Source: Pseudomonadaceae bacterium (GTDB lineage Bacteria > Pseudomonadota > Gammaproteobacteria > Pseudomonadales > Pseudomonadaceae). From it: 33,164 nucleotides of DNA. The stretch spans positions 1-33,164 of the forward strand of contig REBY01000046.1 of assembly GCA_007692485.1 (NCBI GenBank), written 5' to 3'. The notes under the pieces were generated by a model, which saw only the letters and a program-made list of their open reading frames with translations, did no database searches and was not told where the DNA came from. Shown here one piece after another: positions 20,509 to 33,164 of the stretch. A program made the position numbers and the translations under genes. Each line of letters begins with the position of its first letter. Positions within the stretch are counted from its first letter, which is position 1.

Positions 20509-21972
20509 GTGTCTGTTGCACTCTGGCAGCAATGCGTCGACTTTTTGCGTGATGAGCTTCCATCGCAACAATTCAATACATGGATTCGTCCATTGCAAGT
20601 GGACGGTGATCAAGATGAGCTGCGTCTGTATGCCCCCAATCGCTTTGTGCTTGATTGGGTGAATGACAAGTACCTTAGCCGCATTCAGGAACTGCTGGAT
20701 GATTTGTCTCAAGGGCAGGCCCCGATGGTTGCCTTGTTGATTGGCAGCCGGCGGCATGCTTCATCCTCTGCGCCTGTTGCTGCTGCAAGGAGTACCCAGG
20801 CCACCCCTCAGCAACAGCAGGCTGCAACTGCGCCAGTAATGCCCAGGGCGCAAATTACTGGGCAGGGTTTTGTACCGGATGCCGAAACCAGTCGCGAAGA
20901 GTCGATTAACAGTCGCCCACCGTCAGACCCATCACCTTCCTTGATCAAGCACACCAGTTATCTGAATCGTAGTTTTACCTTTGAGAACTTTGTTGAGGGT
21001 AAATCCAACCAGTTGGCTCGTGCTGCTGCCTGGCAAGTGGCAGATAATCCGAAACATGGTTACAACCCATTGTTTCTTTACGGTGGTGTGGGTTTGGGTA
21101 AAACTCACTTGATGCACGCGGTGGGTAATCATCTGTTAAAGAAGAACCCTGCTGCAAAAATCGTTTACCTGCATTCCGAGCGTTTTGTGGCCGACATGGT
21201 CAAGGCATTGCAAATGAATGCGATCAATGACTTTAAGCGTTACTACCGTTCGGTTGATGCGCTATTAATTGATGATATTCAGTTCTTCGCCAAGAAAGAG
21301 CGTTCGCAGGAAGAATTCTTCCATACGTTTAATGCACTGCTTGAAGGTGGCCAGCAGGTCATTCTGACCAGCGACCGTTACCCAAAAGAAATTGATGGGC
21401 TCGAAGAGCGCTTGAAATCGCGTTTCGGCTGGGGCCTGACGGTGGCCGTTGAGCCACCCGAACTGGAAACCCGGGTAGCCATTCTGATGAAAAAGGCTGA
21501 GCAGACACGGGTTGATCTGCCGCACGACGCCGCCTTCTTTATCGCCCAGCGAATCCGTTCCAATGTGCGTGAACTGGAAGGCGCGTTAAAACGGGTAACG
21601 GCCAGTGCCCACTTTATGGGCCGCGATATCAGCATTGAACTGATTCGCGAGTCATTGAAAGACCTGTTGGCATTGCAGGACAAGCTGGTCAGTATTGATA
21701 ATATCCAGCGTACCGTTGCCGAGTATTACAAAATCAAGATTGCTGACGTGCTGTCCAAGCGTCGCTCGCGGTCGGTAGCTCGCCCGCGTCAGGTTGCCAT
21801 GGCTTTGGCCAAGGAGTTGACCAATCATAGCTTGCCGGAAATTGGTGATGCTTTTGGCGGTCGAGACCACACCACTGTACTACATGCCACACGCAAGATT
21901 GCCGAACTACGCGAAGCGGATGCTGACATCCGTGAAGATTACAAGAACCTGCTGCGGACTCTGACCACCTGA
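20509..21972 (+). CDS. dnaA: Replication initiator DnaA
   Basis: DnaA is the AAA+ protein that binds DnaA boxes, melts oriC and loads the helicase. The 487-residue product has domain I ([20 protein letters not shown]), a variable Gln/Ala-rich domain II (about 80-140), the AAA+ core with Walker A GGVGLGKT (192-199) and Walker B LLIDDIQF (Asp255-Asp256), and the domain IV DNA-binding signature [15 protein letters not shown] near the C-terminus. The start is GTG with a GGGGGA ribosome-binding site. It is the first gene of dnaA-dnaN-recF-gyrB. A shorter domain II explains the length being just below the usual pseudomonad value. Confidence 0.99.
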   Translation: MSVALWQQCVDFLRDELPSQQFNTWIRPLQVDGDQDELRLYAPNRFVLDWVNDKYLSRIQELLDDLSQGQAPMVALLIGSRRHASSSAPVAAARSTQATPQQQQAATAPVMPRAQITGQGFVPDAETSREESINSRPPSDPSPSLIKHTSYLNRSFTFENFVEGKSNQLARAAAWQVADNPKHGYNPLFLYGGVGLGKTHLMHAVGNHLLKKNPAAKIVYLHSERFVADMVKALQMNAINDFKRYYRSVDALLIDDIQFFAKKERSQEEFFHTFNALLEGGQQVILTSDRYPKEIDGLEERLKSRFGWGLTVAVEPPELETRVAILMKKAEQTRVDLPHDAAFFIAQRIRSNVRELEGALKRVTASAHFMGRDISIELIRESLKDLLALQDKLVSIDNIQRTVAEYYKIKIADVLSKRRSRSVARPRQVAMALAKELTNHSLPEIGDAFGGRDHTTVLHATRKIAELREADADIREDYKNLLRTLTT

Positions 21973-22016
21973 CGGTGGCAGTGCCTGCGCAACCTGCACG
22001 AGGTCGAAGGAAGACT

Positions 22017-23120
22017 ATGCAATTTTCCATACAGCGCGAAGCCCTGTTAAAGCCCCTGCAATTGGTGGCCGGGGTAGTTGAACGGCGGCAAACCTTGCCG
22101 GTGTTATCCAATGTACTTTTGGTGGTGGATGACAATACCTTGTCGCTGACCGGGACAGACCTTGAAGTCGAACTGGTTGCGCGTATTCCTTTAGACGATG
22201 CCGCTGACAGTGGTGAAATAACGGTACCAGCGCGCAAGTTGATGGATATCTGCAAATCCTTGCCGGACGATGCGACCATTACCTTTACCCTGGAAGAGTC
22301 TAAAGCCAGCATCAAGACCGGACGTAGCCGCTTCTCGTTGAGTACGCTACCAGCCAGCGACTTCCCCAATGTGGAAGAAAGTCAGGGCTCGATCCAGTTC
22401 GCTGCTAGCCAGAAGACTTTGGGCCGCTTGATTGATCGCACCAGCTTTGCCATGGCGCAGCAGGATGTGCGTTATTACTTGAATGGCATGTTGCTGGAAA
22501 TCAATCACGGTCAATTGCGTTCAGTGGCTACCGATGGTCACCGTATGGCTATGTGTACCCTGGATGCGAATATTGAGAACAGTGAAAAGCATCAGATCAT
22601 TGTGCCCCGCAAGGGCATTCTTGAGCTCAGCCGCTTGCTGAACGAAACGGATGACCAAGTTAACGTGGTTATTGGTACTCACCATATCCGCGTTAGCACG
22701 GGTGACTTTACCTTTACCTCCAAGTTGGTCGACGGCAAATTCCCTGATTACGATCGCGTTTTACCGCGTGGCGGTGACAAGATCGTTTTGGCGGACCGGC
22801 ATGTGCTGCGTGATGCCTTTAGCCGTACTGCAATTCTTTCCAATGAGAAGTACCGCGGTATCCGCCTGATGCTTAGCGATGCGCTGCTAAAGATTCAGGC
22901 TAACAACCCTGAGCAGGAAGAGGCAGAAGAAGAGATTGGCGTTGACTATGCCGGTGCTCCTTTGGAAGTTGGTTTCAATGTCAGTTATCTGCTGGATGTA
23001 ATGAACGTCCTCAGTGGTGAGCAGGTCAAGTTGGTCATGTCTGACGCCAACAGCAGCGCCCTGGTTCAGGAAGCTGATTCTGATGACAGTCTTTATGTTG
23101 TCATGCCCATGCGCCTTTGA
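22017..23120 (+). CDS. dnaN: DNA polymerase III beta subunit (sliding clamp)
   Basis: The ring-shaped clamp tethers polymerase III to DNA. The 367-residue product begins MQFSIQREALLKPLQLVAGVVERRQTLPVLSN and ends VVMPMRL, the conserved C-terminus that forms the client-binding pocket. ATG 22017 is chosen because a GAAGGAAG ribosome-binding site precedes it and the N-terminus matches the family; a longer in-frame reading from 21975 would add 14 unrelated residues. It starts 44 bases after dnaA. Confidence 0.98.
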   Translation: MQFSIQREALLKPLQLVAGVVERRQTLPVLSNVLLVVDDNTLSLTGTDLEVELVARIPLDDAADSGEITVPARKLMDICKSLPDDATITFTLEESKASIKTGRSRFSLSTLPASDFPNVEESQGSIQFAASQKTLGRLIDRTSFAMAQQDVRYYLNGMLLEINHGQLRSVATDGHRMAMCTLDANIENSEKHQIIVPRKGILELSRLLNETDDQVNVVIGTHHIRVSTGDFTFTSKLVDGKFPDYDRVLPRGGDKIVLADRHVLRDAFSRTAILSNEKYRGIRLMLSDALLKIQANNPEQEEAEEEIGVDYAGAPLEVGFNVSYLLDVMNVLSGEQVKLVMSDANSSALVQEADSDDSLYVVMPMRL

Positions 23121-23129
23121 TGCGCTGAT

Positions 23130-26656
<3,527 letters not shown>

Positions 26657-26678
26657 CGTCAACCTAGGTAGACATAAT

Positions 26679-26712
26679 CCTCCGTCACCTGGTGTGACGG
26701 GGGATTTTTTTT
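26679..26712 (+). terminator. Intrinsic terminator after gyrB
   Basis: CCTCCGTCAC pairs with GTGACGGGGG (one G-T pair) around a five-base loop and is followed by eight T at 26705-26712. It ends the dnaA-dnaN-recF-gyrB transcript and lies 15 bases before the azlC start. Confidence 0.92.
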
Positions 26713-26726
26713 GTACGGAGTAAAGC

Positions 26727-27443
26727 ATGCGTGACAATCAAAGCGACCTTAGCCAGCTTGATCGGCGGCTGGTATGGCAAGGATTTAAACAGTTGGCACC
26801 CATCTCACTGTTTGTCATCGTGTTTGGTGCCGCCTTTGGCCTGGCAGCTACCCAGGCCGGTCTGACAGATAGCCTTAGTCTCAGCATGAGCGCGCTGGTC
26901 TTTGCCGGTGCCTCACAGTTTGCTGCTCTGGATCTGTGGGGTCCTCAGGTGCCCCTGTTTACCTTGCTACTCACTGTATTTGCCATCAACTCACGGCATC
27001 TGCTGATGGGTGCCACGCTCTACCCTTGGCTGCGCACGCTGCCTACTGCACAACGTTACGGCATCATGTTGGTGGTTTCCGATGCCAATTGGGCAATGTC
27101 GATGCAGGCGTTCGGGCGCAATCAACCAGGGCTGGGGTTGCTCTTTGGTGGCGGTTTGGCGTTGTGGAGTTTCTGGATCTTTGGTACCTGGTTGGGCGTT
27201 TATTTTGGTAACGCCATCCATGATCCGTTCAGCCTGGGGCTGGACATGGTGATGGGATGTTTCTTGTTGGCGCTGGTGGTGGGTGGTGACAAAAACCTGC
27301 GTATTCTGCTGATCTGGGTGGTTGCTGCCGGGGCTTCACTATTGGCTTTTCGTTATCTACCGGATAACAGCCACGTGGTGGTAGGCGCACTGGCCGGAGG
27401 TATCGCCGGTTTGCTCTGGACGGAGTCTGGTCATGTGGATTGA
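26727..27443 (+). CDS. azlC: AzlC family branched-chain amino acid exporter, large subunit
   Basis: AzlC with AzlD forms a two-component membrane exporter for branched-chain amino acids or related compounds (BrnFE/YgaZH type). The 238-residue product has six to seven hydrophobic segments and the family features GAAFGLAATQAGL, FAGASQFAAL and AINSRHLLMGATLYPWL. The ATG at 26727 is preceded by a GGAG site. It overlaps azlD by 11 bases. Substrate specificity cannot be told from sequence. It is not part of the usual Pseudomonas gyrB neighbourhood as I know it. Confidence 0.92.
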   Translation: MRDNQSDLSQLDRRLVWQGFKQLAPISLFVIVFGAAFGLAATQAGLTDSLSLSMSALVFAGASQFAALDLWGPQVPLFTLLLTVFAINSRHLLMGATLYPWLRTLPTAQRYGIMLVVSDANWAMSMQAFGRNQPGLGLLFGGGLALWSFWIFGTWLGVYFGNAIHDPFSLGLDMVMGCFLLALVVGGDKNLRILLIWVVAAGASLLAFRYLPDNSHVVVGALAGGIAGLLWTESGHVD

Positions 27444-27741
27444 AACCAGCGGTGTCAGTGCCCTAATGCTGATTTTTGCGATGGCTCTGGTGACGCTGTC
27501 GACGCGCTGGGGCGGCGTTTTTGTCATGTCCTACATACCCATAGGCTATCGGGTAAAGCAGTTCATCCAGGCCATGTCAGGCTCGGTTCTGGTGGCTTTG
27601 CTGGCCCCTTTGGCCCTGACGGGAGATCATGGCGCTCGACTGGCATTGCTGACCACCGCAGTCACCATGTTGCTGCTGAAGCGGCCATTGCCCGCGATTG
27701 CTGCCGGTATTCTGGTTGCCGCCCTGTACCGACAGCTGTGA
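27433..27741 (+). CDS. azlD: AzlD family branched-chain amino acid exporter, small subunit
   Basis: This is the small partner of AzlC. The 102-residue product has three to four hydrophobic segments and the family stretch LMLIFAMALVTLSTRWGGVF followed by LKRPLPAIAAGILVAAL. Its start lies within the azlC 3' end (11-base overlap) with a GGAG ribosome-binding site in the azlC codons, suggesting translational coupling and equal production. Confidence 0.9.
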   Translation: MWIETSGVSALMLIFAMALVTLSTRWGGVFVMSYIPIGYRVKQFIQAMSGSVLVALLAPLALTGDHGARLALLTTAVTMLLLKRPLPAIAAGILVAALYRQL

Positions 27742-27755
27742 GATGAGACGGATGA

Positions 27756-28883
27756 TTATTTGAAATCGTCGGTCAGGTCCTCGCCATCGTTCTGAATGCT
27801 CATGGTGCTGGCCTCTTTGGAAAAACCTTTCTCCAGTTTGGTTTTGAGCATGAAATCTGTTCGTGAGTCTGCAAACTTGAGGGCATTTTTCAGCGTTACT
27901 GCATTGCGATTGACCAGCACATGCAGGTGCTGGTCAAAGGTCTGTAGCCCCTGCTCCAGGCTACGGGTCATCGCGGTGCGAATCTCGTGCAGTTCATCCC
28001 GGGCGATCAAATCGATCACATAGGGTGTGCGCAGCATCAACTCGACAGCCGCAACACGCTTTTTGTTGACCCCGGGTACCAGGCGCTGACCTATAATGGC
28101 TGCAAGATTCATGGAAATGTCACTTAAAATCTGGTTTCTGCTCTCTTCCGGGAACAGATTGACCATGCGCTCAACCGCTTGCACGGTATTGGTCGCATGC
28201 AGGGTGGCAAGCACCAAATGGCCGGTTTCACTGTAGTGCAAGGCATGCTGCATGGACTCTCGATCACGGATTTCACCAATCATGATGACATCCGGGGATT
28301 CACGCAGTACGTTGCGCAGGGCTTCCCGGAAACTGTGGGTATCCAAGCCGACTTCACGCTGGTCAATGATGGATTGCTTGTGATCGTGCAGGAATTCAAT
28401 CGGGTCTTCGATGCAGACAATATGCCCGCCCCGGTTGCTGTTGCGGTAGTCGAGCATGGACGCCAAAGTGGTCGATTTTCCCGAGCCGGCAGCGCCTACG
28501 ACCAGGATCAGGCCACGATCAAGCATCACCAGCTTTTCCAGGCTGCGTGGCAGGCCAAGTTCAGCAATGCGGGGAATCTTGTTGCTGATGTGGCGGATGA
28601 CCATGGCCACTTCACCGCGCTGAAAATAAATATTGGTACGGAAGCGACCAACGCCAGGCAGGCCAACCGCGAGGTTCATTTCCAGATCACGTTCGAATTC
28701 CGCGGCCTGTTTTTCGCTCATCAACTGGTAGGCCAGCTGTTTGAGGTCGGCACTGCCTAGTGGTGTTTCTTCGAGGGATGAAAACTCACCTTCACGCTTC
28801 ATATTGACCGGCGCACCGACGCTGAAAAACAGATCAGAGCCGCCCTGCTCGACCAAGGTATGCAGATACTGAAAGACATCCAT
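27756..28883 (-). CDS. PilT/PilU family type IV pilus retraction-type ATPase (PilU-like)
   Basis: These hexameric secretion-type ATPases power pilus retraction. The 375-residue product has an N-terminal PAS-like domain (about 1-100) and a RecA-like core with Walker A GAAGSGKST (130-138), Asp box CIEDPIEFLHDHKQS, Walker B DVIMIGEIRD (Glu204) and His box LATLHATNTVQAVERMVNLFP. The C-terminus lacks PilT's AIRNLIRE and instead has the PilU-like RTAMTRSLEQGLQTFDQHL. PilU normally acts with PilT; no other pilus gene is in the window. The Walker A AA replaces the usual PT or GT. It lies convergent with azlD, 14 bases apart. Confidence 0.88.
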   Translation of the reverse strand: MDVFQYLHTLVEQGGSDLFFSVGAPVNMKREGEFSSLEETPLGSADLKQLAYQLMSEKQAAEFERDLEMNLAVGLPGVGRFRTNIYFQRGEVAMVIRHISNKIPRIAELGLPRSLEKLVMLDRGLILVVGAAGSGKSTTLASMLDYRNSNRGGHIVCIEDPIEFLHDHKQSIIDQREVGLDTHSFREALRNVLRESPDVIMIGEIRDRESMQHALHYSETGHLVLATLHATNTVQAVERMVNLFPEESRNQILSDISMNLAAIIGQRLVPGVNKKRVAAVELMLRTPYVIDLIARDELHEIRTAMTRSLEQGLQTFDQHLHVLVNRNAVTLKNALKFADSRTDFMLKTKLEKGFSKEASTMSIQNDGEDLTDDFK

Positions 28884-28961
28884 CGTGGCAAACTCGGTTG
28901 TTGGTTGTTTTAACCACAGAGTAGGGGGTCAGGCCTTATGGGTAAAGGGCAACAGCCAGGT

Positions 28962-29696
28962 TTACAAGGTCGACTTAACCTGGCTCAACGCCTCAGTGAT
29001 CCATTTTTCAGCACGCTGGTTGAGTTCAACAATGGCGCGTGGATCTGACCCTGTCGGGTACATGGCAGGCCCAATCATCACATCAATAGTGCCGGGCTTC
29101 TTGCCCCAGCCATGGCGCGGCCAGAAACAGCCGGCATTGTGCGCCACCGGAATAATGGGAACCTGGTTGGCGCAGGCCAGGGCTGCGCCACCACGGGAAA
29201 ATTTGATCGGGCTGCCAGGCAGCTTGCGCGTACCCTCAGGAAAAATCAGAATCCATAGACCTTCGGCCAACCGTTGACCGCCGATGCGGCTGAGTTGCTT
29301 GAGTGAATCCCGCGCATTACCCCGGTCAATGGCAATGGGTTTCATCAGTGCCAGGGCCCAGCCAAAGAAAGGCACATAGAGCAATTCCCGTTTAAGCAGC
29401 TGGGTTTGTGGCGCGAAGATGTGTTGCAGGAAAAAAGTTTCCCAGGTGCTCTGATGGTTGGCTAGTACAACACCATGCTGGGCGGGAATGTTATCCAGGC
29501 CACTGACCCGATAGCGAATGCCAACCAGGTACTTGGCCAGACCGATAGCCCACCGCGTCCACCACTGGATAACCACGCGGAAACGCCAACGAAACGGCAG
29601 CAAAGGCGAAATCAACAAGGCCACCGGCGCCCAGAGAATGGCACTGGTGGCGAGCAGAAAATAAAACAGCACAACCCGCAAGGGCATCAATGACAT
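28962..29696 (-). CDS. 1-acyl-sn-glycerol-3-phosphate acyltransferase (PlsC/LPLAT family)
   Basis: This enzyme probably acylates lysophosphatidic acid at the inner membrane in phospholipid synthesis. The 244-residue product has one or two N-terminal membrane segments (about 8-32). The catalytic motif appears as NHQSTWE (His81-x4-Glu86, where many relatives have Asp) and the substrate motif as FPEGTR (152-157). The place next to gmhB, glyS and glyQ matches the P. aeruginosa region downstream of gyrB, where an orthologue occurs. It starts two bases after the gmhB stop. Confidence 0.93.
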   Translation of the reverse strand: MSLMPLRVVLFYFLLATSAILWAPVALLISPLLPFRWRFRVVIQWWTRWAIGLAKYLVGIRYRVSGLDNIPAQHGVVLANHQSTWETFFLQHIFAPQTQLLKRELLYVPFFGWALALMKPIAIDRGNARDSLKQLSRIGGQRLAEGLWILIFPEGTRKLPGSPIKFSRGGAALACANQVPIIPVAHNAGCFWPRHGWGKKPGTIDVMIGPAMYPTGSDPRAIVELNQRAEKWITEALSQVKSTL

Positions 29697-29698
29697 GG

Positions 29699-30232
29699 TC
29701 AGGTTTCCAATAAGTGATCAGCGACGGCAGCCAGGTCGGCAAAGGTCTGGGTGCCAGCGGGTAATGACTGAGAAGCGGTTTTCTGCCCTTTCCCCGTCAG
29801 TACCAGATAGGGCGTGCAACCCATGCTGACGCCAGCTTGCAGATCACGCAGGCTGTCACCCACGGTAGGCACATTGTGCAGATCACAGGCAAAGTGTGCC
29901 GCAATCTGTTGGAACAGGCCGGATTTGGGTTTGCGACAATCACAGCCATCATTGGGCCCATGCGGACAATAGCGAATCAGGTCAACCTGACCGCCCTGCT
30001 CGGCCACCAATTGACGCAAGTGCGCATGCATGGCCTCCAGCGTTGCTGTACTGAAATAGCCACGGGCCAGGCCGGATTGGTTGGTTGCTATGGCAATGGT
30101 CCAGCCTGCGCGGCTCAGGCGTGCAATGGCGTCGATCGCGCCGGGCAGCGGCCGCCACTCCTCCAGCGACTTGACGAAGGCGTCAGAATCTTCATTGATG
30201 ACGCCATCGCGGTCGAGGATGATCAGTCGCAT
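29699..30232 (-). CDS. gmhB: D-glycero-beta-D-manno-heptose-1,7-bisphosphate 7-phosphatase
   Basis: This HAD-family phosphatase makes heptose-1-phosphate for the ADP-heptose used in the LPS inner core. The 177-residue product begins MRLIILDRDGVINEDSDAF, with nucleophile Asp7 and acid/base Asp9. It contains ATNQSG (motif II), the zinc-binding CPHGPNDGCDC loop and VGDSLRDLQAG (motif IV). ATG 30232 is preferred by comparison with relatives; GTG at 30241 would add MTG and neither has a strong ribosome-binding site. It lies close behind glyS. Confidence 0.94.
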   Translation of the reverse strand: MRLIILDRDGVINEDSDAFVKSLEEWRPLPGAIDAIARLSRAGWTIAIATNQSGLARGYFSTATLEAMHAHLRQLVAEQGGQVDLIRYCPHGPNDGCDCRKPKSGLFQQIAAHFACDLHNVPTVGDSLRDLQAGVSMGCTPYLVLTGKGQKTASQSLPAGTQTFADLAAVADHLLET

Positions 30233-30249
30233 GCCAGTCACCGGCTGAC

Positions 30250-32304
30250 TCAGCTGAGCAGCGAAATATCCGCCACCCCGAGGAACAGGCCACGCAAGCG
30301 GGCCAACAGGGCGTAGCGGTTATTGCGTACCGCCGGGTCTTCAGCGTTCACCAGTACCTGATCGAAGAAGGCATCTACCGGCGCTCTGAGCGCGGCCAGC
30401 TGTTCCAGGCTCTGCTGATACTTGCGTTCAGCAGCAAATGGCACAGCGGCTTGCTCAGCAGCTTGCAGTGCCTCGGCCAGTGCCTGCTCGGTAGCTTCCT
30501 GCAGCAAACCAGTATCGATCTGAGCGCTAACCGTGCTGTCGGCCTTGGCCAGAATATTCGATACCCGCTTGTTGGCGGCCGCCAGGGCTTCGGCTTCCGG
30601 CAAGCGGCGGAAGGCTTGTACCGCCTGAATGCGCTGATCAAAGTCCAGCGGCGAGACGGGATTGACCGCACGTACTGCCTGATACACGGCGATATCAATG
30701 CCTTCGTCTTCATAGCGTGCCCGCAGGCGATCGAAGATGAAATCCTGCACCTTGGATTGCAGGCCGTCGGCTTTGATCTTGTCGGCATACTGCGTAATCG
30801 CTACTTGCAGGGTGGCCCCCAGATCCAGCTCCAGACGTTTTTCGATCAGGATGCGCAATACCCCGAGCGCGGCCCGACGTAGGGCATAGGGGTCTTTGCT
30901 GCCCGTCGGTAGCATACCGATCCCGAAGATGCCGACCAGGGTATCCAGCTTATCGGCCAGCGCCACGGTAGCGCCGGTGTCCGTGCTGGGCAGTTCGCCA
31001 CCCGCTCCGCGTGGCATGTATTGTTCGTTCAGGGCCAGCGCGACGTCATTCGACTCGCCATCGTGGCGGGCATAGTAATAACCGGCGATACCTTGAAGTT
31101 CAGGGAATTCACCGACCATTTCGGTCGCCAGGTCACACTTGCTGAGCAAACCGGCACGGCGCGCGAGTGTGGCATCGCTGCCAATCTGTTCGGCAATCCA
31201 GCCGGCCAGTGCCGAGACGCGCTCAGCCTTGTCCAGCACAGTGCCCAGTTCAGCCTGAAAGACTACTTTGGCCAATTGGGCATTACGGTTTTCCAGCGGC
31301 TGCTTCTGATCCTGCTTGAAGAAAAATTCGGCATCGGTCAGGCGTGGGCGGACTACTTTCTCGTTACCGGAAATGATCTGCTGTGGGTCTTCACTGTCGA
31401 TATTGGCAACGGTAATAAAGCGTGGCAGCAGTTTGCCCTGAGCATCCAGCAGACAAAAATACTTCTGATTGTCTTGCATGGTTGAGATCAATGCTTCTTG
31501 TGGCACGTTGAGGAAGCGTTCCTCGAAACTGCACACCAGCGGCACCGGCCATTCAACCAGTGCGGTGACTTCATCCAGCAGGCTGTCAGGCATGATCGCG
31601 GTGCCCTGTTGCTCGGCTGCCAGTTGCTCGACGCGTTGGCGAATCATCTCACGGCGTTCGGCAAAATCAGCCACCACAAACGCCTGACGCAAATCTTCGG
31701 CGTAATTGGCTGGGGCACTGATATGGATGTTGGCCGGATGGTGGAAGCGATGGCCGCGCGACTGGTTGCCGGCTTGTTGTGCCAGAATCTCACAGGGGAT
31801 GATCTGGTCACCAAAGAGCATCACCAACCACTGGGTCGGGCGCACAAATTCGGTTTTGCGTGCAGCCCAGCGCATGCGTTTGGGGATCGGCAGTTTTGCC
31901 AACGCATGATCGACAATAGCCGGCAGCAGCTCGACGGCGGGCTGGCCGGGAATACTTTTGCTGTAGCGCAGTTTGGGGCCAGACTGGTCAATCTCGCTCA
32001 GCTCGACGCCACATTTGCGCGCAAAGCCCAAGGCTGCCTTGGTGGGTGCGCCGTCAGCATCGAAAGCGGCTTGCAGCGGTGGCCCATCGAGTTGCTGGCT
32101 GCGGTCAGGTTGCTGGCTGCTCAATTGCTCAACCAGAATCGCCAGACGGCGTGGCGCGGCGTAGTAGCGGGCACTCTGGTAGTCCAGGCCCTGTTCATCA
32201 AGGCCACTGGTAACCCCGTGCAAAAAGGCCTCAGCCAGGTTTTTTAGCGCCTTGGGCGGCAGCTCTTCAGTACCCAGTTCAACCAGAAAATCGGCAGACG
32301 ACAT
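30250..32304 (-). CDS. glyS: Glycine-tRNA ligase beta subunit
   Basis: This is the large subunit of the bacterial alpha2beta2 glycyl-tRNA synthetase, which binds tRNA-Gly. The 684-residue product starts [20 protein letters not shown], typical of the family, contains the conserved [21 protein letters not shown] and [26 protein letters not shown] segments, and has an HD-like and anticodon-binding C-terminal half. The length is normal. Its ATG overlaps the glyQ stop by one base (TAATG), so the subunits are translationally coupled. Confidence 0.98.
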   Translation of the reverse strand: MSSADFLVELGTEELPPKALKNLAEAFLHGVTSGLDEQGLDYQSARYYAAPRRLAILVEQLSSQQPDRSQQLDGPPLQAAFDADGAPTKAALGFARKCGVELSEIDQSGPKLRYSKSIPGQPAVELLPAIVDHALAKLPIPKRMRWAARKTEFVRPTQWLVMLFGDQIIPCEILAQQAGNQSRGHRFHHPANIHISAPANYAEDLRQAFVVADFAERREMIRQRVEQLAAEQQGTAIMPDSLLDEVTALVEWPVPLVCSFEERFLNVPQEALISTMQDNQKYFCLLDAQGKLLPRFITVANIDSEDPQQIISGNEKVVRPRLTDAEFFFKQDQKQPLENRNAQLAKVVFQAELGTVLDKAERVSALAGWIAEQIGSDATLARRAGLLSKCDLATEMVGEFPELQGIAGYYYARHDGESNDVALALNEQYMPRGAGGELPSTDTGATVALADKLDTLVGIFGIGMLPTGSKDPYALRRAALGVLRILIEKRLELDLGATLQVAITQYADKIKADGLQSKVQDFIFDRLRARYEDEGIDIAVYQAVRAVNPVSPLDFDQRIQAVQAFRRLPEAEALAAANKRVSNILAKADSTVSAQIDTGLLQEATEQALAEALQAAEQAAVPFAAERKYQQSLEQLAALRAPVDAFFDQVLVNAEDPAVRNNRYALLARLRGLFLGVADISLLS

Positions 32305-33164
32305 TATTCAGCCTCCTTGAGCTTGGCCAGGACTTCATCGCGCAGCTCGACAGGAGCCATGGGGAAGCCAAGACGGGCACGTGCATGCAGATAACTCTGG
32401 GCAATGGCTCGAGCCAGGCTGCGTACCCGCAGGATGTAACGCTGCCGTTCAGTGACCGAGATAGCCCGGCGCGCATCCAGCAGGTTGAAGGTGTGCGAGG
32501 CACGCACCACCATTTCATAGGCGGGCAACGGCAGGTTTAATTCGATCAGGCGGTTGGCTTCGCTTTCAAAGTGATCGAAATGCTCGAAGAGCTTCTCGAC
32601 ATGGGCGTGCTCGAAGTTGTAGGTCGACTGTTCAACCTCGTTCTGGTGGAACACGTCGCCGTAGGTCACCTTGCCGAAGGGGCCGTCGGAGTAGATCAGG
32701 TCATACACCGAATCGACGCCCTGCAGGTACATGGCCAGACGCTCCAGGCCATAGGTGATTTCACCGGTGACCGGGTAGCACTCGATCCCGCCGACCTGCT
32801 GGAAATAGGTGAACTGGGTCACTTCCATACCATTGAGCCAGACTTCCCAACCCAAGCCCCAGGCGCCCAAAGTCGGCGATTCCCAGTTATCTTCGACAAA
32901 GCGCACGTCATGCACCAGCGGGTCGAGCCCGATATGCCGCAAGGAGTCGAGGTACAGCTCCTGGATATTCTCCGGATTGGGCTTCAGTACCACCTGAAAC
33001 TGATAGTAATGTTGCAGGCGGTTGGGGTTATCCCCGTAACGACCATCGGCCGGGCGGCGGCTGGGCTGCACATAGGCTGCGTTCCAGGTTTCCGGGCCAA
33101 TGGCGCGCAGGAAGGTAGCGGTGTGGAAGGTGCCGGCACCCATTTCCATGTCGTAGGGCTGCAG
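32304..33164 (-). CDS. glyQ: Glycine-tRNA ligase alpha subunit (5' end cut by window)
   Basis: This is the catalytic subunit that activates glycine. The visible 286 codons run in frame to the window edge, beginning [25 protein letters not shown], so roughly 30 N-terminal residues including the start are outside. Class II synthetase segments are visible: [24 protein letters not shown] (motif 2 area), [20 protein letters not shown] and [22 protein letters not shown]. An internal ATG at 33149 is not the start, because the upstream residues are conserved. Confidence 0.97.
   Translation of the reverse strand: MQPYDMEMGAGTFHTATFLRAIGPETWNAAYVQPSRRPADGRYGDNPNRLQHYYQFQVVLKPNPENIQELYLDSLRHIGLDPLVHDVRFVEDNWESPTLGAWGLGWEVWLNGMEVTQFTYFQQVGGIECYPVTGEITYGLERLAMYLQGVDSVYDLIYSDGPFGKVTYGDVFHQNEVEQSTYNFEHAHVEKLFEHFDHFESEANRLIELNLPLPAYEMVVRASHTFNLLDARRAISVTERQRYILRVRSLARAIAQSYLHARARLGFPMAPVELRDEVLAKLKEAE

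Noticed and set aside
27371-27384. CCACGTGG core in azlC as a third parS
   Set aside because: Only the central eight bases match; the flanking bases do not fit the TGTTCCACGTGGAACA palindrome.
28884-28961. Possible promoter or small gene between the PilU-like gene and the acyltransferase gene
   Set aside because: No convincing -10/-35 pair, hairpin or coding frame with a ribosome-binding site was seen in this short gap.

Overview
The window looks like the chromosomal replication-origin region of a gammaproteobacterium in the Pseudomonadaceae. The gene order is the pseudomonad one (glmU-atpCDGAHFEBI-parB-parA-rsmG-mnmG ... mnmE-yidC-yidD-rnpA-rpmH / oriC / dnaA-dnaN-recF-gyrB ... plsC-gmhB-glyS-glyQ). 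The proteins read like Pseudomonas orthologues, for example the DnaA N-terminus MSVALWQQC and RecF carrying Pseudomonas-type parS sites. The moderate GC and the departures from the P. aeruginosa layout suggest a Halopseudomonas (P. pertucinogena group) type organism, but this is inference.

Layout. Positions 1-12991 are all on the minus strand: mnmG-rsmG-parA-parB, then a sigma70-type promoter and the nine-gene F1Fo ATP synthase operon, then glmU cut by the window edge about six residues before its end. Positions 12992-13406 are a non-coding block with five or six DnaA-box-like sites and an AT-rich motif, i.e. a second origin-like region beside mnmG. Positions 13407-15788 hold an accessory cassette: a LysR regulator divergent from a doxX-like gene and a class III extradiol (DODA-type) dioxygenase gene. 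These separate mnmG from mnmE, which are usually adjacent in pseudomonads. Positions 15789-15967 carry a 113-nt element with perfect 30-bp inverted arms between convergent genes. Positions 15968-19911 are mnmE, yidC, yidD, rnpA and rpmH (minus). Positions 19912-20508 are the canonical oriC between rpmH and dnaA. Positions 20509-26656 are dnaA-dnaN-recF-gyrB (plus), with two perfect parS palindromes inside recF, followed by a strong terminator. Positions 26727-27741 are azlC-azlD (plus). Positions 27756-33164 are a PilU-like ATPase, an acyltransferase, gmhB, glyS and partial glyQ (minus).

How it works together. DnaA, the sliding clamp, RecF and GyrB serve initiation and elongation at oriC. ParA/ParB segregate the origin through the parS sites in recF. 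MnmE and MnmG jointly modify tRNA wobble uridines, and YidC inserts membrane proteins including the ATP synthase c subunit.

The observations most worth following are: (1) the two origin regions share a 19-bp AT-rich motif (17/19 identical) followed at nearly the same spacing by a DnaA box; (2) the perfect-armed cruciform-like element at 15804-15916; (3) the LysR/DoxX/ring-cleavage-dioxygenase cassette sitting between the two origins; (4) tandem hairpins directly after atpE. No CRISPR, tRNA, rRNA, transposase or phage gene was seen.
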